DNA of 64,000 nucleotides from Phaeotremella fagi (GCA_001599715.1 BCHU01000002.1:496001-560000); one strand, 5' to 3'; shown: positions 9,827 to 22,800, numbered from the stretch's first letter. Program-made: numbers and translations. Notes: generated by a model not told the origin, from the letters alone.

Positions 9827-11008
9827 ATGGTAGCCTTATCTTCATTTCAAGATGTTAAAGTCCCAGCTCCAGGTTTTGGGTGAGTACACCATCCCAGATA
9901 TGGTGGTACTGTATAGTCCGGCTGACAATCCGGTAGTGCAATGTCACTCGCCAGTGCCTACGGTGTCGCGGATGACAAAGAATCCCTTCAAGTCCTAGCT
10001 AAAGCCGTAGAAATAGGTTGTACATTCTGGGACACAGCTGTAGTCTACGGAACTAACGAAACGTTGATTGGGAAATTCTTCAAGGAGAATCCAGGATCTA
10101 GAGAGAAGGTGTTTATAGGTTCTAAATGTGCTTACGAGGTGGGTTTAGATGTCTCCGGCATGGAGTCTTGATTGATATCAAGAGGTTAGATGGATTTCGA
10201 AAAAGGAACACCTATTGGTCTTAGTAACACGGCAGAACATATTCGTACATATCTCGAAGGTTCTACTCAAAGACTTGGTTCGGCACCAGACTTGTATTAT
10301 CTTCATCGTCGTGATCCGAAAACCCCACTCGAGGAGAGTATCGGTACATTAGATCAACTGAGAAAAGAAGGGAAAGTCAAATACATTGGTCTAAGTGAAG
10401 TCAGTCCAGAGACTCTCAGAGCAGCTTGTAAAAGTGAGTAACACCCTCAATGATCGGCCATTAACCCGAAATCATCTAGTCGCTCATATCGACGCCCTCC
10501 AAATCGAATATTCAGCTTTCTGCATCGACCACGAAAAAGATGGGTTAATAGCAACAGCCAAAGAATTAGGTGTAACAGTAATAGCCTTCTCACCACTAGG
10601 AGCAGGTTTCTTAACCGGCCGATTCAAAACCGCCAAAGATTTCACTGACGGTCACAGAAACGAAGCAGGACGGTTTTCCCCTGAAAACATTGAAAACAAT
10701 TTCAAACTCGTTGCTGAATTTGAAAAAATTGCTAAGAGCAAGAATTGTACCACTGGTCAGCTGGCTTTAGCTTGGGTTATTGCTCAAGGTGCGATCCCTA
10801 TTCCGGGGACTAGGAATGCTGGTCGGTTAGTAGAGAATTTTGGGGCTGGTGAGATTAAACTTTCGGAGGATGAATTGAAGAATTTGAGGGTGATTATTGA
10901 TAGTAATCCTACGGTTGGTAGTAGGTAAGTTGAAATGTAGTTTTGTTTTTGGTTTGAACTGACGTTGATAGATGGGGAGAGGCTATTGCTTCCCAAATGG
11001 GAAAATGA
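9827..11008 (+). CDS. Aldo/keto reductase (YakC/AKR13-like)
   Basis: NAD(P)H-dependent aldehyde/ketone reductase, cytosolic. Five exons (9827-9879, 9937-10138, 10190-10433, 10480-10924, 10972-11008) give 326 residues. [12 protein letters not shown] begins the TIM barrel; the catalytic tetrad shows as D in FWDTAVVYG with Tyr, Lys in GSKCAYE, and His in [30 protein letters not shown] and ALQIEYSAF are strands 6 and 7; [14 protein letters not shown] and the cofactor-binding [15 protein letters not shown] lie near the C-terminus. The arrangement matches fungal pyridoxal-reductase-like and YakC-type AKRs, but the physiological substrate cannot be read from the sequence. A second, different AKR lies at 51862. 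The strong TATA box suggests inducible expression. Confidence 0.85.
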
Positions 11009-11473
11009 GTATTGCGTAAGGGAGCAGAGAATAACCAGGTGTGACGGTGATGAATCTATGCATTAGAAGTGAGATCTCCAAGTTTACGAAAGGCAAGATA
11101 AGATTCATTTATGGTTACGAGATTGGCTTCCAGAGCAACCTATCGTGGAAAAGACGGCACATTGTGTCCTCAAAGCAGTAAATGGCTTCTGGTAGGTACT
11201 GTACCCTTAAAGTAGCTACCGTGTCTACCAGGATCGTCATCGTATCTGACTGAATTGGCGTTCAGCGTCGTATCTGATTGGTTGGATGAGCGGATCTACT
11301 CACTACGACGATTCTAGGCGGATTCAAAGAATCACATACTAACCTGTCTGTGGCTATTTTTAAATTCAACGAAAACTTGGCCAAGGTGGTATATGTATTT
11401 TTTTTCGCCATCTATAAAGGTGACCATTCATGGATACCGCATGCAATTTCCAAAAGCCCATCTGCCAGGCAAA
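11009..11473. other. Intergenic, promoter of secreted protein
   Basis: No gene seen. A TATA-like element lies at 11413. The frame is open upstream of ATG 11474 but that part encodes no plausible domain. Confidence 0.5.
11413..11419 (+). promoter_or_regulatory. TATA box of secreted Cys/Ser-rich protein gene
   Basis: TATAAAG 55 bp upstream of ATG 11474. It lies downstream of an earlier in-frame non-domain stretch and so supports the start at 11474. Confidence 0.5.
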
Positions 11474-12706
11474 ATGGTTTTAATCCGAATTGCGATCCTT
11501 CTATCTCTACTCCTACAGGCTTATACACAGAACACCAATTGTTTCACAGCGTCGTCAATCGAGTGTCCATATTATCAATGTTGCGCACCGGTCGATATCT
11601 CCAACCATCTAGGTTGTCAAGTATGTACCGAGCAACCTAGCATTGACCAATGTAACACTTGTGTCCAAGCTGTTCTTTCTATCACGTCCCAGCAAGACAC
11701 TTCAATCGGGTTAGCTCGTAGTTTATGTGATGACGCTTGTGGTGATTCCAACGAAGCTTGTTCATGCAGCTGTGACACTACTTATGCAGTGGACATTTGT
11801 GATTCATATTCCCAACAGCTTACTGGTACCAATCTCTGTTTTTCACCTTGTATCAATGGAAATTCAATGTCTGCCAGTATGTCGATGTCATCTTCATCCA
11901 GTTCGTCATCGTCATCATCATCAATGTCATCTTCAACTGTATCCTCATCCTCATCACCACCTTCAGCCTCAGCTTCAGGCTCAACATTCAATCCCACGCT
12001 ATGCGAGTTCTACTCAGGACTCTCCAACATCTGCATCGACGTTTCTGAACTAGTAACAAACCTAAACAACGTATTCGGTATCGTGGGTGATTCCCAAAAC
12101 GTTAATCAAGCAGCCACAGGAATCTGCAATACAATGGTACTCTCAGCCTTTCAAACCGTCGCTGACGCAACTTCCTCCCTTACCTCCGGTAAATCAGTAC
12201 AAATCATTCAACAAATCGAAACTCTCTGTCGATCACGAATGTTATCAGGTCTGAACGCTGTTGATACCGTGGAAATGCTGTTTGGGTTGTGTCAATTGAT
12301 TGAAGGGGTTTTGGGGGATGGGATTTCGGATAACTGTGGAGCTGATCAGAGGAGACGACGACGGTTACATCATGTTCGACGTCAAATTCGTTTCTCGAGG
12401 ATACAAAAACGACAGGCCGGTTCGCAGACTTTAGCTTCTTGTAGTCAAGCCGCGAATCTACTTCAATCGATTGATTGTTCCTCAATCTCAGCTGTATTGA
12501 ATGATTGTACCATGATCTCAAATGGTGCGACCCAATCCTCGGTCTCCAGCCAACAGTTATCAACTGTAAATCAGGCGTGTGCAGATCTTTATAGTATCAG
12601 CGATTTACTCTCTCAAATCTGTCAATTCCAAAGCCTGGTTGGTAACAATTTCTATTCAACTTGTTCGGGTGCTGTTTCACCTAATCCTACTGCGCGAGCT
12701 CTGTAA
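11474..12706 (+). CDS. Secreted Cys-rich, Ser-rich protein with Kex2-like sites
   Basis: Single exon of 410 residues. The start at ATG 11474 gives a classical signal peptide (MVLIRIAILLSLLLQAYTQ) and follows the TATA box. Residues about 20-125 form a Cys-rich domain (pairs CQVCTEQ, CNTCVQ, CSCSCD), then a Ser tract of about 40 residues (imperfect TCA repeats at 11866-11990), then a second part with scattered Cys (CEFYSGLSNIC, CNTM, CGAD). A basic cluster RRRRRLHHVRRQIRF..IQKRQAGS, coded at about 12349-12423, contains several KR/RR dibasic sites typical of Kex2 processing, splitting off a C-terminal Cys-containing module. No GPI signal is evident. Function unknown: cell-wall, adhesin or signalling precursor are possibilities. 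Confidence 0.65.
   Translation: MVLIRIAILLSLLLQAYTQNTNCFTASSIECPYYQCCAPVDISNHLGCQVCTEQPSIDQCNTCVQAVLSITSQQDTSIGLARSLCDDACGDSNEACSCSCDTTYAVDICDSYSQQLTGTNLCFSPCINGNSMSASMSMSSSSSSSSSSSSMSSSTVSSSSSPPSASASGSTFNPTLCEFYSGLSNICIDVSELVTNLNNVFGIVGDSQNVNQAATGICNTMVLSAFQTVADATSSLTSGKSVQIIQQIETLCRSRMLSGLNAVDTVEMLFGLCQLIEGVLGDGISDNCGADQRRRRRLHHVRRQIRFSRIQKRQAGSQTLASCSQAANLLQSIDCSSISAVLNDCTMISNGATQSSVSSQQLSTVNQACADLYSISDLLSQICQFQSLVGNNFYSTCSGAVSPNPTARAL
11866..11990 (+). repeat. Poly-Ser coding microsatellite
   Basis: Imperfect TCA/TCN trinucleotide run encoding the Ser linker of the secreted protein. Such runs vary in length between strains and likely set linker length. Confidence 0.7.
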
Positions 12707-12913
12707 TAGGGGATAAAATTGGTTGTTGGGTATGGGCATTAGTCAGTAAGAAGGAAGATTAAGTAGTTAAGAAAGACCAGGAATGGAATCGAATGTACGA
12801 ACACAATGCATTGCTTCAACGTGGTAGTTTCACTTCACTTCCTTCAATGGTAACCCCAGTCAAACTACTTGCTCCCTCTCAACAGCAAAGCGATGCATAG
12901 ATCAAACTCCAGC

Positions 12914-15033
12914 TCAATTCTTTGGTCGTTGCGCCAAACACCTCTCGACACTCAATTCAAAAGGCGTCTTGCCATTCCAATTACCTTTCTTGACCACCGT
13001 AAACTTGTTCTTCCCAATCCCAACCCCCTCCTCCGAGCCCCCAACATCCTCACCAGCCAAATAACTGTATCCCCGTGAAATCTGTCGTCTAGCCAAAGTA
13101 GTAGTCGCAGCTGCATTGTTGTAATAACTACTCTGTCTTCGTGTAGTAGTATTCGATATCTCTTTCATGGTCCTGATCAAACTTTCATGAGCGTCTCGAT
13201 ATCCACCACGACTTATTCCGATTCGACTTGAGATGTCTGTTTCATCCATTACGTCTTCGATACTGATTTCCCATTTTGGTCGGATGACTTTTTTGATCGG
13301 TAGGAAACGTGAGATTAGATGAGCGGTTTCTGCTGAGGTTGATGGATAGCCTAGAGAATGGTGGTACGCTTGCGGATCTGAGGTTGATGATAATCTCGAT
13401 ACCGCTTTTACAGAGTTTAAAGCAGTCTGTCGACGAATTGGTGTAGGTGGTTGATGTGAGGTGTAGTTCGTAGTGGTGGTTGTTGATTGTGAAAAAGTCG
13501 ATGACGTCGGCGAAGGAGGTTGGAACCTTGACGTTTGATTACCATTTTTAGGATTGAAGACTCCCCTTAAACTCTTGACAGAGGTGAACGAATCTGATCT
13601 CCCCCCACGTACACCGTTTCTACTACTTTCAGCATGAGGTTCATCAGGTAACTCCCATCCAGATCCTCGTACAGTTTCTCTGTAAACAACAGCAGGTGCT
13701 ACAGGTGGGTAATGCAAACTGGACACTCTTTTCCTCTCATCCCCCATTTTACTTGGTGAATTGAAAGCACTCCCATTTCTTGAAACAGGATTCAAACCGG
13801 TTGTACGTCCAGTTGGAGAATTCAATGGATGTGGAGGCGCACGAAGAGATTGAATAGATCGAAGGGAAGAATGTGAAGGTCGATGACGAAGAGTGTGAGG
13901 TGCGGTGACACCTGATGATGTTCTTTGGCGAGTGTCGACGGCGTCACCGTTGGTCTCGGGTTTCGGCACAGTTGGGAAAGGATAATGAGGTGATTGCTGT
14001 TTATCGCTCTTTTCTCCGGGTAAGCCAGACCCCGATGTCGATCGCAGAGGAAGCCTGTCACTTGTGTTGCGTTGTATCCCACTATCCCGTCTTGATTGTT
14101 CTCCAGCACTTCCAGGGACAAACCCAGAACTACCAGAATCACCTTCCCCGTTTGCATGTTGTTGAGCTAGATTCACAGCACTCAATCGATGTTCTATCAC
14201 ATGATTAGGTCGGACATGACCTTCATCCAACGCTGGTGTCTGTTGAACAGCGGCAACGACGGCTGGATCAGGAGTTTGAACAGGTCCAGAGAATCCGGTA
14301 GTTTTATGTGTATGGTGATCGGGATGATGTGGTAAATCAGGTAGATCAAGCGGTGAACCAACTTGTAAACCGTTTGTACCATATATCGTAGATTTCTGAC
14401 CAGTCGTATCGGATGTAGCTCGTTTGATTGGTTCTCGATCAGTCTTGGATTTAGATTGTTTATCTTCTTCACCGCTTTCCCAACCTTCCTCTTCACCCTC
14501 TGCTACAGGTTTACCTTCGTCATCGAGAACCGTCACTGATTCTTCTGATTGATGTCTAGATGGGGTTTTGGATTTGGATTTACGTCTGTTGAGACCTGGA
14601 TGCGAGACGTTTGACGATTGCGACGCAGATGAATTGATCGAAGTGGTTCTAGAAAGTCTAGGAAGATGTGTATCCGATCTAGATGATTTAGGTAATGGCC
14701 GCTAAGACGTCAGTATAAATCAACAATCAGACCTACCTCTGAACCAGCGGTGCTTTTCCTTCTAGGTGCGACTTTGGAATTACCAGCGACGTTACCCGTC
14801 ATGGCGTGCATCGTCAATCCAGCCACGAGAGCCCGTCTACCGTTCTCGCCTTCTGATTGTCTACGAGTTCCAGAATGTGAATGATGACTGTGGAGTGAAG
14901 CTCTTCTTTTGGCAGTTGTATGGCCGTGTGTTGCGTGAGTCGATCGATGGGAGGTGGAAGGTTTTGGTTGGGGTTGTTGGTGTGGATGTGATGCTGAGGG
15001 GGAAATGAGTGTTGTACCGGAAGAGACAGACAT
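12914..15033 (-). CDS. Large disordered Ser/Pro-rich protein, function unknown
   Basis: Two exons, 15033-14737 and 14701-12914, with a 35-nt intron, encode 694 residues. The N-terminus is His/Ser rich; then comes RRALVAGLTMHAMTGNVAGNSKVAPRRKS (residues about 65-95), VTVLDDEGKPVAEGEEEGWESGEED near 160, and long Ser/Pro/Thr-rich stretches. The C-terminal 150 residues are more structured (HLISRFLPIKKVIRPKWEISIEDVMDE, LIRTMKEISNTTTRRQSSYY, GNWNGKTPFELSVERCLAQRPKN). RRxS and SP sites suggest phosphorylation. I do not recognise the family; a regulatory or signalling scaffold is only a guess. It is convergent with the secreted protein gene (207 bp between stops) and divergent from LKR/SDH. Confidence 0.65.
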
Positions 15034-15590
15034 TGTTGGGGTCGTGTTTGAGGGGGTTGTCGATTGAGGGGGGTGATTAAGCAGGTACGAGATGTTGTAG
15101 CTTCCCCTTCTCTAGAAGTGAGAGGGATTGTGTGATGTTGTGTAAAACCAATTGAGTATAGGTCTGCTTATGATGTGCACATAAGGAGCTCGCTAGATCT
15201 TAAGCAAGATTTGATAACGACTATATGATATAATGACGTGTATACACTCAATGGGGCCCAAAACATTTTACGTAATCCGGCCGGAACATGCATTGTTTAC
15301 AAGTTCATTCAATCAGTCATATGCTTGTTGTGAGGTTACTGTATGGGCTGTAGGTAGCTAGTAGCTAGTAGATCCATGTGCATCTATGTGTATTTGTGTA
15401 CATCTGCAAGACACAAAGATCAACGCAAAGGATGACTCACATGACAGTGTGCAGTAGATCTCAGATCCACTAATTAAACCAAACCACGCTCAAGCTGAAA
15501 CGAGTAATACCCCGTTCGACCTTTATTCAACCTAAGAAACACGCCAAGAAATCCTAATAACAACATACCATTTCACCAAAGAACAAAGTT
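15034..15590. other. Divergent promoter region
   Basis: Intergenic between the disordered protein gene and LKR/SDH. Contains a short tandem repeat TAGCTAGTAG near 15353-15372 and a TGACGTG element near 15234. No gene. Confidence 0.5.
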
Positions 15591-18500
15591 ATGCTCTCTA
15601 GAATCCGTCCCATCCTACGACCCCCGATACTCCTCAGGAGGACGCTCAAAACCTTAGGTATCAGACGTGAAGATGCTCAAAGAATTTGGGAACGACGAAG
15701 TCCAATAACTCCAGATGGTGTTGCCACCCTTCTTCAATCCCCAGAGGTTAGGATCGAGGTTGAAAGTTGCAAAAGAAGATGTTTTGGTGACGACGACTAT
15801 TTAGCTGTACGTACAAGAAAATTTTATGATATGGTAAACTGAACATGTTTTAGGCAGGTGCCAATATCGTATCTCATCTGAGTAAAGATGTGGACATAGT
15901 TTTAGGAATCAAGGAACCACCTTTGAACGATGTTCATCGATTACTCGAAGATGAAAGATCAAGGACTTGGATGATGTTCTCACATACACATAAAGGTCAA
16001 GTGAGTCGCTATCATCTTAGATGTCTGATCAAGAATAGGAATACAACATCCCATTGTTGGAAAGTTTGTTGAACACCCCTAAACCTCAGACTTTGATTGA
16101 TCATGAATTACTTACTACTGTTGACGGTTCGAATAAATTGAAGAGGGTAGCTGGGTTCGGTTGGTTTGCTGGTGGTAAGCTGTCGAATTTGATATCAATT
16201 AATTAATCGGTATAGCCGTTGGTGTCGGGGAAGCACTTTCACTCACTGGATTGGCTCTATTGAAAAGAGGCATCTCGACTCCTTTATTAGTAAGTCTGAT
16301 ACCCTAAGCACAGCTGAATGTACTTTAGCATCTACCTCGACCCTATACTTTTACTTCACTTTCCGAGTATAAATCAGCTTTACGAGAACTTGGAAAGAAA
16401 CTCCAAGAGTATGGTCGAAAGAACGACCCTATAGTTATCGGTTTGACTGGGTAGGTTCAAGTTTTCGATTGAGCTGATGATTAGGGGAGGAAACGTTTCA
16501 ACAGGTGCTAAAGAGATGCTCGAAGAGCTAGGATTGAAATGGATCACACCTCATGAATTGGGCAATATTGGCAGTGGTGAGTCGTCCACTCCACTGTCTT
16601 GTCATGGTATCAATCAAAATTAGGTATATATTTATGTCAAATACCCCCTTCATCCTATCTTCAAAGTGCAGATGGGATACCATACGATCGAGAACAATAC
16701 TACTCCTCTCCAAATGATTATATCAGTGTCTTCGGACAAAAAGTAAGTTGTGTTTCATTGCTGTAACTCATATTATAAGGTTGCACCCCATTTGACTACT
16801 TTGATTAATGGTGCTGGATGGCAAAATGGTTTCCCTCGAATGATGACTAAAGCGGATCTCAAGACATTACTCCAGAGTCAGAAACAGAGATTGATAGCTA
16901 TACAAGATGTCAGTTGTGATTTAGGTGTAAGTGTGTCAGTAAAGTTGCGACTCGACTGAAACTTCCTAGGGAGGATTGGAATTCGTCGATCGATACACGA
17001 CAATCGATTCACCGTACTACGAAACGGAGGGAGGGATGTTGATCAATACAATCGACATCTTACCTACCGAGCTTCGTATGTACATTGATCAATCAGAGAA
17101 ACTAACTTTGACCAGCTTCGGACGCGTCTAAACACTTTTCAGAAAAGATTCTACCCTACGTTAAAAGTCTCTTGATAGGTGGATCCAAAGATGTTACAGA
17201 CATCGTTCGACGTGGGACGATCATTGATAGAGGTAGTTTAACTGAGGAACATCAATGGCTTCAACCGCTTGTTCAGAAACATCAGGATTCTAGAGCTATT
17301 GAATCCAATTCTCGCAATGTTGATAAAATTCCAATGAAGAAGAACGTACTTCTACTCGGTAGCGGTTTGGTTGCTGGTCCCGCCGTTGGTGTTTTCACTT
17401 CAAGAAACGATATTCGTTTAATCATTGGTATGTCATCACTCAACTTTGACTGACTTTATAGCGAGTAATAATATCGTCGAAGCTAAAGTTTTGGTGGGAG
17501 ATAAGGTCGACGTTGAAATCATCAATCTTGATGTCAATGATCATGATTCCGTTTCGAACGCAGTTTCAAAATCAGATATTGTTGTCAGGTACGCAACTCC
17601 ATTGAGTTAAGCTGATTTCAGTTTGTTACCTGCACCCATGCATGTTGGAGTTGCCAGACATTGTATCAAGCATCGTAAACATTTGGTCACTGCTTCATAC
17701 ATTTCAACTGAGATGCAGGCTCTGGATCAACAGTGAGTTGAAACAGGTTAACAAGCTGATGGTCAGGGCGAAAGAGAATGATGTGTTACTGTTAGGTGAA
17801 TGTGGATTAGATCCGGGAATCGATTCAATGTAAGTCGTTTTGCTGATTAAACTGACAGATAGGGCTGCAATGAGAATCCTGGATCGGGTTAGGAAAGAGG
17901 GGAAACAGGTCGAATCGTTCATCTCATGGTGTGGAGGTTTACCTGAACCTTCAGCTAGCAACGTAAGTCTCCAATGACAACGGGACTAATCAGCAGGTCC
18001 CTTTGAAATACAAATTCTCTTGGAGTCCCAAAGCCGTTCTTACAGCTGCATTGAATGATGCGCAATATAAACTTGATAACCAGGTAGGCTAAGATGGCCT
18101 GACAAGTTTGAACTGATACTGTACCTTTCTGTGATAGATTGTTCGAATTGATGGGAAGGATTTATTGGAGAATCGATTTGATTCTGTGGATCTATGGGAT
18201 GGATTGGGATTGGAAGGTTTGGCTAATAGAGATTCACTACCTTACGCGAAGAAATATGGGATGGGAAGTGTTGATGATTTGAAAACCGTTTTTAGGGGTA
18301 CTTTGAGGTAGGGAGTTCATTTGGCGTGACTAACAGAACCTTTAGGTACAAGGGCTTCTCTAAACTTTTGAATTCATTCAGAAAACTTGGTTTACTGAGT
18401 TCAAAGAGTTTCGTCAAGATTCCAACGAGTTTTGATGAATTTCTTGGGATTTCTTTGGGTCTTTCGATGGATGATTCCATTCAGGTTGGGGATGTTGATC

Positions 18501-18947
18501 ATGTTATGAAAATGGTTTTGAAGGATGATTATGAAGAAACGAGAGATGCTTTAAATTGGTACGTCACTACAAAGGCTCAAAACTGAAATCAGGTTATCGA
18601 TCAAAGGACCAACACTACACACCAAAACCCCAATCGATTTTTTGACTACCGTCCTAACCCAGAAATTATCTTACCAACCCCAAGAAACAGATCTCGTCCT
18701 CCTCAACCATGAATTCAGATTAACAAATGGACAACGGATAACCGCGAAGATGAATTTACATGGTAACGAGAAGCAATCGGCGATGGCGATGAGCGTGGGA
18801 TGGACACTTGGTTTGAGTGCTTGTAGGGTTTTAGATGGGGGTGTTAGACGGAGAGGGGTTGTTGGACCTTTTGAGAGGGAGGTTTGGGAAGGGGTTTTGA
18901 ATGATTTGGAGGAGTTTGGGGTTGGGGTTGAGGAGGTTTGGAATTAG
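15591..18947 (+). CDS. Bifunctional lysine-ketoglutarate reductase/saccharopine dehydrogenase (AASS type)
   Basis: Joins lysine and 2-oxoglutarate into saccharopine, then oxidises it to glutamate and aminoadipate semialdehyde (EC 1.5.1.8 and 1.5.1.9), the first two steps of lysine catabolism. Eighteen exons sum to 2697 nt, 898 residues, close to animal AASS. Residues 1-28 are Arg rich without acids ([20 protein letters not shown]), a likely mitochondrial presequence. LKR half: [53 protein letters not shown] (NAD(P) loop) and [12 protein letters not shown] half from about residue 470: [13 protein letters not shown] dinucleotide loop, [58 protein letters not shown]. First intron donor at 15807, last at 18559. 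Fungi usually carry Lys1 and Lys9 as separate enzymes, so the fusion points to degradation rather than biosynthesis. Confidence 0.9.
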
Positions 18948-19839
18948 GTTGAGGTGTTGATTGTTTTGCATATGTATACCCTGTATTCTATGAACATTCA
19001 TGTAGCTTGAAGTGAAACTGGATGGTAGTTAATTCAAAATTGCCGTATTCGTTCCTGAACCCTGAACGAAGTAAGAATAATCTTGTGACGAAACTGCGAA
19101 CAGTGAGTTATACTTAGTTGACAGAAGGTCACCTTTCATACTGAGAAGAATACTCAACATGAGTATAGAAGGATAAACATCGTAAAGATGATTCACTCAT
19201 ACCCATACTTTTTAACACGATCTACGATAAGGATAAGTGGAAGGTACGAGTGACGGGTGAACGGTAACTTGATTCTTAACTTTACTGGGTTTCTTGAAAC
19301 ATTTAAAACGCCAGAGAGGGGAGGATTGGATTGTGGATTGGGTGCCTTCGAGGTTTATTGGGTTTAGTTATCAATTTGGGGTTGGGAGTGAAGGAGGTGG
19401 TGTGATCAACGTGGCATAGTGGTGGTTGTAGTTGTGCATTGACCTTTGTGGTAGTGAACCGTGCGGTGAGTGTCTCTCTTACCCCCTTTTCTTTAGATTA
19501 TCTTTACCTCCTTTTAGATCATCTTTCTTATACTTTTACATAAAGTACTTGTATACTTATTGGTATTACTACTCCATCACAATTCTATAACTCCCTACCC
19601 CAACTGTAACTAATTCACACTAACATCTTGATACAGTTACCACTTAGTCAACCATCAAAATCACGACCAAAGCTTTCAGCCTCCACCTTATCCTATCCTA
19701 CCCCTCGCATTGATCTCTTGCAGGACCTAACCTATAACCTAACCCTTGGGACCTAATTAGATATCAACTCCAATCTTTCCCACCAAAATCTTTTTATAAA
19801 CCTCATTTCATTATCACCATACCCAACCCCCACGTCACC
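18948..19839. other. Intergenic, kinesin promoter and leader
   Basis: About 890 bp without a gene. The last 300 bp are pyrimidine rich (ACCCC/TCTTT runs), typical of a basidiomycete 5' leader. Nothing else recognised. Confidence 0.5.
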
Positions 19840-22800
19840 ATGCAACGTCGACAATCTATCGTACCACCTTCCACACCTACCATGTCACATTCACATGGTT
19901 TCTCTAGACCACCTTCAGCTGCTGGTCAAGCTAGTGGACATGGGATCGGAATGGGAATCAGTAACAGCAACAGTCTTGGTAACATCAACATGATCGGAAA
20001 CACTTATGGCAACGGAAACGGTATACACGGAAGGAACACTTCTATAAGTGATGGAGTCAGTGTTGCAGGCTCATCAAACGATGGACATGAAAACACCCAC
20101 GTTAAAGTTGGTAAGTACGCCATTTGGGATCAACTAACGATAGTCCTACGTATCCGACCATCTGATAACAACGACGCTTCGATTCCACCTAGATTTTTAC
20201 GTACCCTCGTTCATCCCCTTTCAACCTCTGAAGTTAGAGTTGATGTTGATCAATCAGCTTTGGCTGGGTTGAGTGTATCAAATGGAAACAAAAAACATCC
20301 AACTTTCGTTTATGATCAGGTTTTACCTGAGACTGCTAGTCAATTGGATCTTTACGAGCATACAGCGAAGGATGGGGTTGATAAATTCATGAAAGGTTTC
20401 AATGTCACTGTTTTGGCGTAGGTCAACATGTCGTTCCAACTAACAATCAGATACGGTCAAACCAGTTCTGGAAAATCTTACTCCATGGGCACGACAGGTG
20501 ACGCAGAATACGGTGACAACGATTATAGAACAGGTTTGATCCCTCGAACAGTCAAAGAAATCTTTGAACGTGCAGAGATCACACGTAAAGCATCTGGACC
20601 CGGTGCGAATTGGGAATGTCGTCTAAGTTTCTTGGAACTTTACAACGAAGAAATCATCGATTTACTCTCTGGACAACAGAATGTTGCGGTCACCGTTAGA
20701 GAGGGTAAAGACGGTAAAATCATTTGGTCTGGTTTACAAGAAGTCAAGGTGCACAGTTTGAGTGAAGTCATGAAATATCTTCATTCGGGTTCTGCAAGAC
20801 GTCAAACGGGTGAAACGGGCATGAACGCGAGTTCGTCAAGAAGTCATGCAATCTTTTCACTCAGTCTAGTTCAAAAGAAACGATCTGGTGAGATCTCGAG
20901 TGGAAGGGAAACTCCAACACAGAAATCACTTCGTCGACCATCATCAACCGTTGGTATGCATCGGTCATCGACTCCTTCCGAAATGAGATCTCCAACTCCA
21001 AGTTCATATCATCCACCTGGAAATCGGGGCTTACCCCGTCCTGCGAGTATGCAGATTGACGATGATTGGGTTACTGTTTCGAGTAAATTCAACATGGTCG
21101 ATCTGGCTGGTTCCGAGAGGTTGAAGAGGACTGCTGCGCAGGGAGAGAGGATGAGAGAAGGGATTTCGATTAACAGCGGGTTGAGTGCTTTGGGGAACGT
21201 GATATCAGCTTGTAAGTGGGTGATAGATCGGCGCTGACGATAGTGGGTGATCCTGCGAAAACTCGAATTACCCATATCCCGTATAGAGATTCTAAATTAA
21301 CTAGATTGTTGCAAGGTATGAATCGTGTTGGATAGTACTGACTGTAGACTCTCTTGGAGGAAACGCCTACACTGTCATGATCGCTTGTATCTCGCCGATA
21401 GAATTCAACGTCAGCGAGACTCTGAACACGCTGAAATACGCAGCTAGAGCTAGAAACATTAAAAATTCGGCCAAAGCCAATCAAGTCGAAGCTGGTTGGG
21501 ACGATGTCGAACATTTACAAACTACAGTCTTGCGACTTCGAAAGGAATTGGCCAGTGTCAAACATTCCGTCGAAATCGGTCCAAGAGATAATCGATCTAG
21601 TGTATCAGAGGGTGCCGCTTCTGCCAAACTTTTGGCTAGATTAGCGGATCTTCAACAAGAACATACTGCTGTAGGTTAACAATGATGGACTCTACTGATG
21701 ACAGCTCAACGATAAATATTTATACAAGAGTAGTGAAGTTTCGAGACTTGCTAGTGAACTTCGTAGTTTGAGAGCGGAAGGTGGGGACAGTGTCAGGGAT
21801 TTCGACGAAACCGTTGGACCTATCATTGAAGAATATGAAAAAGTTGTTTCGGCTCTCAACGAACAACTTGCAGAGGTTCAGATCAGTCGGGTGGGTCAGT
21901 CATATGATAGAGCTGACTTTAGGATACTATTGACGAAATTCGAATCGAACTCGAAGCCCAGCTTCAGGAAGCTAGAGATGCACAAGCTCAAAGTGAGGGC
22001 TACGTCTTGGAGCTCCGAGCTAGAGTTGCGAAACTCTCTGAAAGAGAGAATTCTCAAGAGGTAGGTCTAAACAAAACCACGCTGACGCCAGGGCTACATT
22101 CGTGACCTCGAAAGTCGTCTTCGGGTGTATACAGAAAAAGACGACAACACCTCGGACGTCACTTCTGATCTTCGAAAGGAGATATCAAAGCTCAAAGATG
22201 CCGAATCGTCGTCCAACAAATACATCATTGAACTCGAATCCAAGTTGAGCAAGATTGATGTCGAAAGTACCAACTTTAATTCAAAGATTGAAACTCTTGA
22301 AGCGGAGATTGAAAGACGGGAAAATCTTTATAAAGAACTTGAAGCTAGGGTAGCGTTACTTGATACCACTTCGGATAACAAGTTACTTCTCAAAGAGTTG
22401 GACGAGAAGGATCGAAAGGTTTTGGAGTTGGAGAGGAATCTCGCCTCTTTGAGTCTTGATCTAAAAGACAATGAGAGGTTGAAGCAGGAGTTGGAAAACG
22501 AAAAAACTCTCCAGACCCACCTCAAAACACAGGTCGAAAGTCTCAAAGGCATCCACAGTGACACAGCCGATCTTACACCCCCCGATACACCCAACAAACG
22601 ACGTGGTGATGACGAGTTGTCACGTCTCAAGACCGAACACGACACTACCGTTACCGAACTTCAAACCATGTCAACCAAGTACCGCGACGCCATGGCTGAG
22701 ATTGCTGATCTGGCGTCACAACTTTCTGAAGCTCGTCTAGTTGCATCTGAACTAGCTGATCAAGTTCCACTTTCACCTTCTGCACCATCTGAATCGACCG

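Noticed and set aside
11782..11997. Acidic Asp/Glu-rich minus-strand frame
   Set aside because: Mirror of the Ser-coding TCA repeat of the secreted protein gene; composition is a repeat artefact.
22328..22645. Ser-rich minus-strand frame inside the kinesin gene
   Set aside because: Shadow of the coiled-coil coding sequence; no independent start or splice signals.
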